In this document: piece after piece, positions 39,914 through 52,686 of the stretch | Layout: each line of letters opens with the position of its first letter | Numbering within the stretch: position 1 is the stretch's first letter | Assembly (NCBI GenBank): GCA_015183035.1 | Contig: JACZZP010000014.1 | Location: forward strand, 372,001-436,000 | DNA from: Meloidogyne chitwoodi | Taxonomy: Eukaryota; Nematoda; Chromadorea; Rhabditida; Meloidogynidae | Length of the DNA stretch: 64,000 bases | Direction of reading: 5' to 3' | Translations under genes and position numbers: made by a program | Notes under the pieces: generated by a model | Told to the model about the DNA's origin: nothing | Seen by the model: only the letters and a program-made list of their open reading frames with translations | Database searches by the model: none

Positions 39914-40532
39914 CAGAATGACCAGAAAGTCCGGACACCGATTTTTTATTATAAATTTATTTAAAATTAAGGCAAACAATTAAATAAAGATTATCTGATA
40001 GAGAACTAAATATTTAATAAAATTTATAAACTTTTAAGAGATTCCGACTTTTTGTTTTGATGTCAAAAACAAAAATGATATTTTTTGGCTTCAGAGCACA
40101 CCTTTATTTGTGTTTAAAAAAATATACAATGAGATTGAGATATTGACTTTATATTTTAGAGGTTTATCTGATCTTCTAAAATTATAAAATAAAAATTTAA
40201 TTTGGAGAAATATAATCAAAATCGAATTACATCTATTCACAACTTTCCTATTAAAAATTGTCTGGTTCGCTAGTGAACTCGATTGATTTCTTTTGAGATC
40301 TCATTAATCGGACTTATCATTGCTGAGATACAAAAGTGAGTTTTGTGGAGGAAGATTTGGTGTATCTTACAGAAAATTCTATAACTTTTTGGATTTATGT
40401 CCAAATAATCCCTAATTTTGCTTATTAATAGAGAATTGATTAGGCTATAAAATGAATATAAAATAATTAAAAAATATTAAGTATAAAAAAAGTTATGGTA
40501 AAAAAATGTCCAGAAACTTTCTAGTCACCCTT
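39914..40532. mobile_element. 619-bp TA-flanked inverted-repeat element (family copy 2)
   Basis: The left end starts CAGAATGACCAGAAAGTCCG and the right end, reverse complemented, reads AAGGGTGACTAGAAAGTTTC, so the inverted repeats are degenerate. TA flanks both ends (39912-39913, 40533-40534). The interior segment from about 40260 to 40470 matches the reverse complement of the element at 28894-29617, including AGAGAATTGAT and GCTATAAAAT. It is therefore an older, opposite-orientation copy of the same non-autonomous family. Confidence 0.65.
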
Positions 40533-42251
40533 TATATTTAAAAATAGATTTTAATTTTATTGTTTTAAATAAAAATATTATTTTAATGAATTATTTAAAA
40601 TATTTTCTAAAATTTAAAATGCAATGTATGTGCTTAATTTATTTTAAAAATAATAATATCCATCCACAAGTGGCAGCTGCTATTTTATTTATTTTTCTTT
40701 TCTTCGATTAATGTCAGTCAAAATATAAAAATATGTTTAGAATAAAATTCTAGAATATAATAAAAGTAAAAAGCCTTTCAAGTTTATTTTTGCATTTTTT
40801 TAATATTTACATTATATATTTTTTATTTGTTTATAAAATATAATAAATAATTTTAATTAATATTACTTTAATAAATTATTTAGTTTATTACCTCCATTAA
40901 CCATTATTTTAATATTTAGATAGATTATCCAAATTTAATTTAATTTATTTTTTTAAGAAAACTTCCTCTGGCAATTTTTTAAAAATTTCTATTTTCATAA
41001 CTAACAAAAATATTCAAGCTTTTACTTTATTTTATTTTCTCTCATCAGCTAATACATAGCTATATATGTACATATAAAAGAACATCCATCTATACACATT
41101 TTTACCTTTTTTACAGCTACTACTGCCCATTTCTAACCTTTTATTTCTTCGATTTTTCATTTTAATATTTTATTTTATTTATTATTTATTAAGCTTTAAG
41201 TAATTAATTAAATAATAAATATTTATTTTTAATTTTATTATTTATTATATTTAAACAAAATATATTATTTTCAATAAAAAATAGCAAGTTTTTGACAAAA
41301 ATTATATAAAATTTCTTTTATTTAATTTTTTATTTTAACAATTTTATTTCATTAAAGTTTTATTCCATTTATTTTTAGGAAATGTGAATTAGAAAAAAGC
41401 TCTTTTTTATTTTCTTTATAAAAATTTTAGAAAAAGAAGCACTCTAACAAATAAAAAAAAATAAAAAGTTTAGAACAAATTTATAAACCAATTTTTTAAA
41501 AAATAAATAAATTCAACTTGAAGTTATAGAAATAAATAAATAAATAAATAAATAAATAAACTGGGAAAAACAAATAAATTGATTTTTTTAAAACTTTTGT
41601 TTCACAACACCTGACTATTAAAATAATAAAAATATATTTTTATATTTAATTAAATAATTTAAATAAAACTAATATTTTATTTAAATATTAATTAATTATT
41701 TTAAAAATCTAATTATAATTTAATATTTATTATTATTATTATTATTAAATTTTATTTTTAAATTATTTTACATAAATTGTAATATTTTTTAATCAAGCAT
41801 TATTTTAGAAATACTTTGAAAATAAACTTTGTTCTTTTTATAACAACTTTAAAATAAATATATTTTATTAAATACTTATGTTTTATTACTATTAATCATT
41901 TTTTCTTTTTAAATTATTTTAATAATATTTTTTAATTATTTCCTGAATAATAATCTTTTTTAATAATTAAAAATACACATTTATTTTAAATAAATTTTTT
42001 AATAATTAAAATAATTAATTTAATTTGCAGTAATAATTTTAAAAAAATAATATTTAATTTTTAAACAACAATTGTCAGTCATTAGAAAAATAAAATTAAT
42101 TTTTAAAAATATCCAGACTTATTTTAACTACTAAAAACATTTGTTTTGTCTAAATTAATAAATAAATAAATAAAATAAAAAACATTTAAATTGTTCTAAT
42201 AATAAGTAAAACAACAAAAAATAAATTTAAATTTAATTAAAATTTAATATT
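40533..42251. other. AT-rich region upstream of the SLC4 gene
   Basis: No conserved exon was found here. A short AAAT microsatellite runs near 41529-41562 and an ATT run near 41727-41746. The region presumably contains the promoter of the transporter gene. Confidence 0.5.
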
Positions 42252-45200
42252 ATGTTTATGACATCTCTTTCAGGTAAATTTAATAAAATATTTTAAAAGT
42301 TTTAATTTTAAAATTATTTAATATTAAATTCCTTTTCAAGCTCAAAACATTAAAATTATTATTTTAGAAAATATTAAATGCTGATAATTTAAAAAATATT
42401 TTTTCAAAGTTTTTTGCTGTGAATATTCTGTCAGTTAATTTTTTAAAAAATATGTGAAAATATTCAAATAAAAAATAAATACTTTTATTTTTTTAAAGAA
42501 TAAAATAAATATGTGGAATAATTATATTAAATAAAAAAATAAAATTTTAAAAAACATTTTTAAAATTCATTCTGAATTTTTATAAAAATATTCTACCATT
42601 AAATTGAATTAAAATTTAAAAAAAAAACAAAATTTTCATCTGAATAATGTTTATAATTAAACAAATAATAAAATAATTTCTTTCTAAAAATATTTTTTAA
42701 AAAAATCTAATTTTTAATTTTTAAATAAATAAATATTATTTTAATTATTTCTAAGAAATAAATTTTTTTTATTTCCCTTTACTATTTAATTCTCATGCTT
42801 AAATTCCAAAGTTTTTTTAGTTTAAAAAAAAGAAAATGTTCAAAACCACCCACTCATTTTTTGTTCTCTTCTCTCTCAATCCTTAGAGAGAGAAGAAATT
42901 AAATAGTTAACAAATAAATAGTAATTCTATGTTTAAAATTAATTACATAATCTTCTTTTATATTTATTATTTTAATTTTTAAAAATTAAATAAATATTTT
43001 TATAAACTATTTTAAAAAAAAAATAAAAAAATTTTAATTTTGGATTTTAAATTATTTAAAATAAATTTTTATATTACCTATTTTATGTTTTTTAATTGCC
43101 AAAATTTAATTGTATTGTTAACTATTTATTTTATTATTTAAATATCTTAATTTTTAATTTTATATAAAATTAAGCTTTTTTTAAAATTTAATAATATTTA
43201 TGTTAAAAATAAAATAAATAAAATAAATAAATATTAATTTAACACAAGTGTTACTATTTTTATTTTTAAAAATTGTGTTTTATTTAGTTCAAGTTTATAA
43301 TACAATTTTTAATTATTTAAACAATTTAAGCATTTCATTTTTTATTTTATTTGAAACTAAATTTAGAAATTTAAAAAAATTAATTTTTGAAATTTAAATA
43401 TAAAAATAGTATTTTTTAAATAAAATAAAACAAAAATTAATAAATTTAAAATAAAATATATTTATTTTAATTTCCCAAAAAATAATTAATTGAATAAAAA
43501 ACAAAATAAATTTTCTTTTAGCTATATTTTATTTAATAATTAAAATCACAATTTTAACTAAATATATTTAATTAATTATTTTTGACAATTAATTTAAAAA
43601 AGAAGATTAAAATATTTTAATAAATTAATTAATTTATTTTTAGAAGAATCTAACAAAAGTAAAGGAACAAATAATAAAGAAATTAAAGATAATAATAATA
43701 ATAAAAAAGAAATAAAAGAAAAAGAAGATATTCTTTCTTTAAAAGAAGAAAAGCGCAGATGTCAATCCTTCAAAGAGCAAAAAGAGGAGAAAGAAAAGAG
43801 TGCTGAAGAATATAAGAGACGAGATTCTCTTTGGATGTAAGCCAAATTTATTTTTTAAAATTTTAATAAAAATTATATTTTTAATTTTTTATTTTTTTTA
43901 AATTAATTCAAAATTAAATATTATTAAAAAATTAATTATTTAGAAAATAATTAATTTTTTTATTATTTTTTTAAACATTTTTTGTTTATTAGACGGTTAC
44001 ATTATTGTCTCTAAATATTTATTTATTTTTGTTAAAATAAAAAACTGAATAAACAAAATAAAAATAATTTTTTAATTCTTCTAATTTGTCTTTTTCAGAA
44101 AAAAAGGGCTTTAATTAAAAAAATATTTTTAAATAATTTTTTAAATTTTTATTTAAAATATTAATAAATTAAATTATTTTATTTAATAAATATATTAATT
44201 ATTTAATAAATATATTAATTATAAATTATTTAAACAATTAATATTTATTGAATTTTAATTTTTTTCTATTTTTAGAATGACGTCATAAAATATTAAATAA
44301 ATAAATAAAAATGAATAATAATCATATATAATTTATTTTTTAAATTTTTAGCTAAATTTAAAAGCCAAAAATCAATATTTAAATTAAATATTCTCTTTTA
44401 ATTAAAATAAAATTATTTATTTTAGGTCAATGGGTATTCATAGACCAGAAGAAGTCCGTCAATCCATAAGAAAGAGAAGACTTTCTCGCAATAGAGAATC
44501 ACTTGAAGTTGGAGGAAATATGGCAGGGACAAATACTCAACCAGATAATAAATTATTAAATGTTGATGAAATGGGTTGGTTTTTTTATTATTAAATTATT
44601 AAATAATATTATTAAATAATATTTAATTGCTTTTAAATTAAAAATAAAATAAATGTCTTCTCTTCTTATTTTAAATAATTTTATTAAAATTTAATAATAA
44701 TAATAATTAATTATTTATATTTTATAATTAATTAATTACAAATTTTTATATATTTTCTGACTAAAATTAAATTTTAAAAGTTATGACTTTATTATTTTTA
44801 ATTTAATTTTTTGAATAAATCAGAGAATAAACAATTTTATTTTTTTAATTTAAAGGGATAAAAAATTAGTTTCTTTTTAATTCTTATAATTAAACTTTTC
44901 GAATATTAAAAAAATATTTTTTTCATTAAATTTTCCAAAAAAAAATTCTTCAAAAAATTAATTTTTAGATAACCTTTAATTTTTTTAATTTTTAAAAAAT
45001 TAAAAAAATTGACAAAAATGACGTAAAAAATGAATAAACCGGTAAAAATGACGAAAATAAAAAAAGAAAATTCTCGAAAAATGAGTGACTAGACTAATTT
45101 TTTGGCATTTTTTCTTTTTCTTTTTTAATATTTTGTTTGCTTTTATTTTCTTTTTTCTTTACTAACTAATGGAAAAAGTCCAACAAAATATGTCTAGCTT

Positions 45201-48200
45201 TACTTAATATTTATATTGACTGGATTTGTGAAAATAAAATAAAAAGAATATTTAGAGAAAAGAAAAAACATTTTATATAAAATGCCCTCAAAACTTTTAA
45301 TTTATTTTTTATTTTTCGTTTTGAACATTTTTCTCCATTAAATAAAGGACTTATTTTAAATGTTAATAAGAAAAAAAAGTTAGGAATTCCTTTGAAATAA
45401 ATAAAAGAAATATTTTTTTAACTTATAAATCCAGTCAATAATTGTTTAGTAAATAAAAGAATTTTTTTTTCAAATAATTTTGTCGGCTAACAAAATATAA
45501 TAGCAATGTTTTTTTTGGGGAAAAGTAAAGAACTAGAATATTAGCAGCCATTAATTTTTTTTGGAATTATTTATTATTTTAAAATAATTATTTTTTTTAA
45601 ATTAATTAATTCAAGCATTTTATTTTAACAAATTAAATAATTTATATGAATCATAAATATAATAAATTAATTAATTTTAAATAAACAAATTATTATTAAT
45701 TTAATATTTTTCTTTAATTAATTTATTTAATTTTGTTTTTTTTTATTTATATCCAATAAATAATTAATAAATATAATTTAATTATTTTTAAGCTAATTTG
45801 GCTCCAGGAACTCGTATAATGTTCCTTTTGGGTGAACAAAGTGAAGCCCCAGCAGTTTTTACTGAAATGGGTGAACTTTGGCGTAGTGGTGATATTGAAG
45901 AATGGAGAGAAACTGCAAGATGGGTTAAATTTGAAGAAGATGTTGAAGAGGGTGGAAATAGATGGTCAAAGCCACATGTTGCTACACTTTCATTACATGC
46001 TCTTTTTCAATTACGGTTTTTAAATAAATAAATTATTTTTTAATTTTTTTTATTTTTTTTTAGTTCATGTTTACTTAATGGAATTATTTTAATTGATTCT
46101 GAAGCAGAATCAATGCCTGAATTAATTGGTATTTTATTTAAATTAAATAATAAAAATAATTTTTTTAGAACACATTTTGGATGAATTTGTTGCTAAAAAT
46201 GATTTACAAGAAAGTGAAAAAATGGCAGTACGTTATGTTCTTTCCCGTCGACATACACACCAATATGAACAGGTTATTATTATTTAATTGATTTTAATTA
46301 AATATAATTAATTTAATTAATTAATTAATTTAAGCTTATAGTATATTTTTCAATTTTTAATTTTATAAATATTTATTAGACTCGTCACTCTGGTAGTTCA
46401 AATGGCGTTGCATCTAGTAGCCAAGGAAGTTTTTTAAATGCTGTTCGTTCAATTTCTGATATTGGTCGTTCATTTTCTCATGGTAAAAATCTTCATCAGA
46501 AAGGTCAAGATGAAACAACAATTCCAAATAGTGGTGACAGTACAACACAAAGTCCAATTACCAAAAAACCACAATTTGGTGTTCAGCTTGATTTGCCAAA
46601 AGTAAAAATAAATAAATAAATTAATTAATTACTCATTTAAAATATTATTTTTTAAAATAATTTAGTTTAAAAAAATAAATTAAAAGGTTGGTTCTCTTCC
46701 TAAAGACATTCAAAAAGAAGGTTCACAACACAGTAATGAATTTAACTCAAAAAATATGCATTTTATGAAAAAGCTTCCACCTGGAGTAGAAGCTTCTAAT
46801 GTTTTAGTTGGAGAGGTATTAATTAATTAAATAATTTATAAAATTATTATTAGAGAGAAAGTTTATATAAAAAAGTTTAAACTCTTAAAGATTTCTTTTT
46901 TTTTTTGCTTTTTTGGATTTTATTTAAAAGTTTAATTTTATAGAAGAATTCTTATTTATTTATATTTAAATCTTTAAAATAATTTATTAGGTTGAATTTC
47001 TCAGTCATCACATAACAGCATTTGTTAGACTTAAAAAAGCACAATTACTCGGTGATTTGACTGAAGTACCTGTTCCGACAAGATTTCTTTTCCTTCTTCT
47101 TGGTCCTACAGGACATGCAGCACAATTTAAAGAAATTGGTAGAGCAATTGCAACATTAATGAGTGATGAAGTAATTTAATTAATTTATTTAAATAATATT
47201 ATTTTTTAAAGATATTTCATGAAGTTGCCTATAAAGCAAAACAACGATCAGATTTATTAGATGGTGTTGATGAATTCTTAGATGCGGTAACTGTTTTACC
47301 ACCAGGAGAATGGGATCCAAGGTATAATTTATTTTTTAAATTTATTTTTAATTTATAAAATTAGTATAAGAATAGAACCTCCAAGTACAATACCTAACCA
47401 ACAAAGTCGAATTCAGGTTTTTCACATTTATATTAAATTTTAATAAATAATTCTTTTTTTAGCAGAAAACCTCTGCTATAAGTGACAAATTTTGTAATAA
47501 ATTATCTGGATCAAGTACTGGGGATCCTACAAATGCATTGCCTGGTGCTAGTGGCAGAAAAGATTTGGGCAGTGCTGCTAAAATAACTTTAGCTAATGGG
47601 AAAAAAGTAAATAATAATAAAATGTTTTCTTTTTAGAAATTTTATTGGTTTTTAATTTTACTTTTTTATGGCTACTATTATATTAGCCTTAGATAAACTC
47701 TACGTTTGAGAAAAATTATAAAAGATAATTTATAAACAATTAAATTATATATTTAGGAGGAATAAGTCTAATAATAAAGGTCCCGGAACTTCAATTTTGG
47801 TTTCTTTCTCATAATGGTCAAAAGTTCAAAAAATTTGTCTCTTTTTCTAAATAAACATATCATTATATTTTTAAATTATTTAATTTTAATAAAGACTAGT
47901 CTGGAAGACGAGGACGGCCATGGACAAGATCCAGCTTTACGCAGAACAGGAAAATTATTTGGAGGTTTAGTAGCAGATATTCGGTAAAATATTATTATAA
48001 AATAATCAAAAAATATTTTTTAAAGTCGAAAAGCTCCTCATTATCTATCAGATTTTACTGACGGATTAAACCTTCAATGTATTGCAACAACATGTTTTAT
48101 GTATTTTGCATTATTAGCACCAATTGTAACTTTTGGTGGTCTTCTTGAAGAAGCTACTCATCAAAGAATGGTTGAAAAATAATATTTAAAAATTTTGATT

Positions 48201-51075
48201 TTTTAAAGGCTGCAATGGAAAATTTGGCTAGCGGTGCAATTTGCGGTATAATATATCACTTTTTTAGTGGTCAACCTCTTACTATAATTGGTTCTACAGG
48301 CCCTGTACTTGTTTTTGAAACAATAGCTTTTGATATTTGTATTGTAAATATTTTAAAATATTAAATAATTATTAAAATATTTAAAATAAATATTTTTAGT
48401 CCCTTTCAATTGATTACCTCTCATTTCGATTTTGGATTCATATTTGGACTGCCCTAATTCTTTTTATAATGGTCGCAACAGATTTATCATCTTTAGTATC
48501 TTATATTACTCGTTTTACTGAAGAATCCTTTGCAATGCTTATAGCAGTTATTTTTATATATGAGGTGATTTTGAGTTTATTTTTAATTTATTTTTTTAAT
48601 TTTCCAGGCTTGCATGAAACTTTTAACAATTAAAGATCAATTGGATATTATTAGGTTAATTATATCGTTTTAATATTTTTTATAAAATTATTTAGTTATA
48701 TACCTCCAAACGAACCATTTACTGTAGGAGAAGAATGTCATTGTATTTCTACTGGTGCACAATTTTCAAAAATACAAGCTTTAGCTTCTAAACATCATTG
48801 GACTTCATTACCGACTAATAACATCTCTGGCCAAATAGAGATTGACTACACAAAAGTTCCGTTGGGACAATGTAAACAATTTTTGGGTCAACTTGAAGGA
48901 GGTACTTGCTATGTATTATATGACAAAATACTTATGAGCATTGTTTTAATGGTTCATTTTAATTTAAAATTAATGAGAAAAATTAAGTCTGGACATTTTT
49001 AAAAATTTTTAATATTTTGAAAACTCAAATTATAGTAAATTTAAAAGATAAATAAATAAACTGATTGGAGAATATACTAAACTTTCTTTTACATTTAGAA
49101 TATAAAAGAGAGAGAGAGAGCTATAAAATAAACATTTACTCCTTTTATAGGGACACTTACCTATTGCGATTACCTAAAAATAAATCTTTTATAAAATAAT
49201 TATAAAAAAATATTAAATTAATATTATTTGTTAATTTATTTATTTGTTATAGATCGGAACATTTTTTATGGCTACATTATTAAAAGGAATGCGAAATAGC
49301 CGTTATTTTCCTACAAAAGTTCGTCAAATTTTCTGTGACTTTGCTGTAATGATTTCTATTGTTTGTATGACATTACTTGATATTTTTGTTGGAATTAATA
49401 CACCAAAATTAAATGTTCCTTCAACTTTTAGAGTATTTTTTTTTTTAAATATTTATTTAAAAATATTCTCTTATAGCCAACTTGGCCTGGTCGTGGTTGG
49501 TTTATTTCACCATTTGGGTCTAATCCTATTTGGACAATACCATTAGCTTTTTTCCCTGCATTATTAGCTTGTGTATTAATTTTTATGGATCAACAAATAA
49601 CTGCTGTTATTGTAAACCGAAAAGAAAATAAATTGAAAAAAGGTGAGAAGATTTATTTGAAAAATAATTAGGAAAAAGTATTTCAACTTTTTAGGTTGTG
49701 GTTATCATCTTGATTTGCTTGTTTTGTCTTTTCTTATTATAATTGTTGGTGCTTTAGGATTGCCAGTTTATGTAGCTGCAACAGTTCTTTCTATGAACCA
49801 TGTTAATTCATTACGTATTGAAAGTGAGAGTAGAGCACCTGGAGAAGTTGCACAATTTGTTGGTTGTAGGTAAATAAAAATAAATTTAATAATTTTAATA
49901 ATTAAAAAAATAGAGAACAACGTCTTACCGGTATTTGTACTTTCCTTCTTATTGGTCTTTCTGTTACAATGACAAAAATACTTGGGCATATCCCAATGCC
50001 TGTACTTTATGGTGTTTTTCTTTATATGGGTATATCTGCATTAGGTGGTATTCAATTATTTGATCGACTTTTATTAATGGTTTTTTATTATTTTTTATTA
50101 ATTTTTGTAAAATATTAGTTAATGCCAATGAAATACCAGCCTGATACTATATATATTCGTCATGTTCCTATTCGAATAATCCACAAATTTACATTATTTC
50201 AAATTGCTTGTTTGGCCTGTCTTTGGGTAGTCAAATCAATTAAAGCCACTTCCATTACATTTGCTGTTATGGTCTGTTTTTTATTTCAAAATGCTTAACA
50301 ACTTTTTTATTTTAAAGTTAGTTGTAATGGTAGCTGTTCGAAAATTAATGGAGCGTTGCTTTTCTGAGAAAGATCTAAAATATTTGGATGATAAAATGCC
50401 AGAATTTCATTTGCGTCGAACTGAAGATAAACAAAAGAGAGAATCTCATGGAGGTCAAACTATTGACATTGATTTGGATGAAAATCAGGGAACAATTAGA
50501 GCTGTCAAGACTGAGGCTCATTTGCATATACCTATGACATCTGGAAATGTAAAATATAAATTTATTTAAAAAATTTTGAATTTTTATAAATTAATAAAAT
50601 AGTTTAGGTCATCAAAATTCCATTGGCATCAATCCAAGAGCCATCACCTCCATCCCACAATATCAATATCAGTGAAGCAGTCTGTCAAACAGGAATGTGG
50701 CGTTCAATTGCTAGTGAATCAAAATCGTCATTGCAAAAAATCGGAAAAGATGGAGGAGACATGAAAGATTTAAAATCAGCAAAATTAAAAGATGAGGCTT
50801 CGACTGCTACTGTCCATTGTGAACGGTAATGGGAGTATTTTATAAAATTAAAGAATATTTTTAAATTTCTTTTATTTTTATATTTAATAAATTTTTAAAA
50901 ATTTAGAAAAGAAACAGGCTCACCTCGTCTTGCAACGCCTGAAGAAGATGATGATCAGGCAATTACTATAACAGTTGGTGGTAGTACTACTGTTAATACA
51001 TCTCATTGTGAACAACAACCTCTCCTTCAACAGAGGACAGGAAAAAGGAAGGAAATTAAGGGATCTCCAGTTTAA
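42252..51075 (+). CDS. SLC4-family bicarbonate transporter (Na+-driven NBC-like)
   Basis: SLC4 proteins move bicarbonate across the plasma membrane and control pH. Over twenty exons encode roughly 1,300 residues. A 22-bp first exon at 42252-42273 (MFMTSLS) joins in phase to the exon at 43644; it is inferred. The cytoplasmic domain includes [56 protein letters not shown] and [11 protein letters not shown]. The membrane domain starts at [22 protein letters not shown], with [87 protein letters not shown] and [21 protein letters not shown]. These features resemble sodium-coupled members more than plain anion exchangers, and C. elegans ABTS proteins are the likely counterparts. The C-terminal tail is long, ending SPV. 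No break was seen. Which ions it couples is inference. Confidence 0.88.
45214..45440. repeat. Foldback element in an SLC4 intron
   Basis: TATTGACTGGATTT at 45214-45227 is perfectly matched by AAATCCAGTCAATA at 45427-45440. The 227-bp unit sits in a 1.2-kb intron between the second and third cytoplasmic-domain exons. The inside is A-rich and non-coding. A short non-autonomous transposon is the simplest reading; no target duplication was confirmed. Confidence 0.45.
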
Positions 51076-51270
51076 AAATAATTTTTTATATCTACTTTTT
51101 ATTTGATCATTTATTTTCTTTCAAATGTTTTCATTTAATTAAAAATTATGTTAAAATTTATTATTTTTTGTTTGTAAATTAAGCAATAATCAAAAATTCC
51201 GTAAAATAGTCAAGAAATTTTTTTCAAAAAAAAACAAAGTCATAATCTTAATTTATTATTTCAATAATTT

Positions 51271-51513
51271 TTAAAATGCATAAGTGTATTTCAATAAAAT
51301 AAATTTAAAAAAATTATTTAGTATCTTACTTTGTCCACTAAGCACAGTATTTCTTCGACTATGTATTGCTGTATCTGGTGGGCTCCAATCTACGCTGCTA
51401 TTACTGACTGAAACATTATCAAGGCTATTTTGTTGACTTAATGTTTTTGATCCATTCATTTCTATTTTCCTCAAATCATCTGGAGTTTGATCACAAACAT
51501 CTCTCCCATTCAT
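51271..51513 (-). CDS. Orphan exon-like open segment antisense to the SLC4 3' end
   Basis: A minus-strand frame starting MNGRDVCDQTPDDLRKIEMN and continuing to HSRRNTVLSGQSK is open for over 60 codons and ends at a good splice donor (GGACAAA followed by GTAAGA). Amino-acid use is balanced and Ser-rich, quite unlike chance AT translation. It looks like a genuine first or internal exon. No partner exon was found: the next 200 bp in its direction are non-coding, and beyond lies the SLC4 gene on the other strand. It may be an exon of a gene that spans or overlaps SLC4, or a displaced fragment. The product is not recognised. Confidence 0.4.
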   Translation of the reverse strand: MNGRDVCDQTPDDLRKIEMNGSKTLSQQNSLDNVSVSNSSVDWSPPDTAIHSRRNTVLSGQSKILNNFFKFILLKYTYAF

Positions 51514-52136
51514 AACTATGGCACTTTTATTTTATTTTAAAACAAAAATTTAAATTAAAAATCAAATCCATTATTTTTATCAAAAAATTAATCTTTTTTG
51601 CCTATCATTTGTATTAAAGAGTACAAAGTTTTATGTAAAATAAATTAAGTATTTATCTAATTATTTTATTTAAAAAAAATAAACATTTGCTTTTTTTCCA
51701 ATTATATTTACATTAAACATTAAAATAAATAAATTAATTTATTTTTCTACATTATTTTATTTTATTACTCATTTTATCTATTGGCTATAAATAAATAAAA
51801 TGTAATAAAAACAATTCTTAAAATTAAATATTAATTATTTAAAAAAAACAAAATTACGATTAATTAAAAAATTTATTAATTTTATTTTTAACGATTATAT
51901 CTATATCTTTAATTTTATTAAAAAAAATTTAAAAATATATTTAAAGACATTTATTTATTTTAACTAATATTTTTTTAGCAAATATTTATCCCAGTTATTA
52001 ATATTGGGATTTTTTAATTTTTTATTTTATTTTTATCTATTTTTCCTTTAAATTTTATTTTTTATAATTAAATTTAAAAAAATTTTAATTAAAAAAATTT
52101 TTTTTAATTTTTTAATTTAATTTTAATTTAGTAAAA
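51514..52136. other. AT-rich intergenic region
   Basis: Non-coding A/T sequence separating the orphan minus-strand segment from the Cys-rich gene. TTTAATTTAG ends at 52131, six bases before the next ATG, and could serve as a spliced-leader acceptor. Confidence 0.4.
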
Positions 52137-52557
52137 ATGCCATTTCTTCAAATATTGTTTTTTACTTGTTTATTTGTAATTTATAGCAAAATAAAATTTA
52201 ATCAAGGTTTACATGAATTTGAAATTAATAGAAAAAAGTTAGTTAAAATTTAAAAGAAAAAATTAATAAATTCTTTTTAGTGGACCTTTTGCAGTACCTG
52301 ATACATATCCTAATGGAATTATTTGTGGAACTTGTAAATATTAGTTATTTTAATTTAAATAAAAATTAAATATAAAAATGTAAATTAAATATTTTTTTAA
52401 AAAAGATAAACAAAGACCATACTATTGCCCTAAGGGAAAGACTTGTGGCTATCTTGATGAACAATCTGGTTGGGTATGTTCCCCGTTCGAAGATGGCATC
52501 TTCTGTTCGGATACAAAAAACTTTTGCCCAAAAGGATTATATTGCTCTTCAGTTTGA
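52137..52557 (+). CDS. Secreted cysteine-rich protein or N-terminal module
   Basis: The first exon encodes a signal peptide (MPFLQILFFTCLFVIYS). Two further exons, joined in frame across introns of about 40-80 bp, encode GPFAVPDTYPNGIICGT, then YYCPKGKTCGYLDEQSGW, VCSPFEDGIFC and FCPKGLYCSS. The regular spacing CPxGxxC...VC...FC...CPxGxxC indicates a small disulfide-bonded domain, reminiscent of granulin-like or EB-like modules, though I do not assign a family. The frame ends at TGA 52555-52557, but GTTTGA just before it could instead be a donor leading to the lysozyme exons 130 bp downstream. With that donor the frame does not match the lysozyme, so either this is a separate short gene or the junction is broken. 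Confidence 0.5.
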
Positions 52558-52686
52558 TTTTAATTTTTATAATTTTGAATCTTGAACTTTTAATTTTTTA
52601 AATATTTTATTTTTAAGGGATTTTCCAATTAAATATATATAAGATTATTAAATTAAGACTAATTCAACATTATGCATCAAATATAG

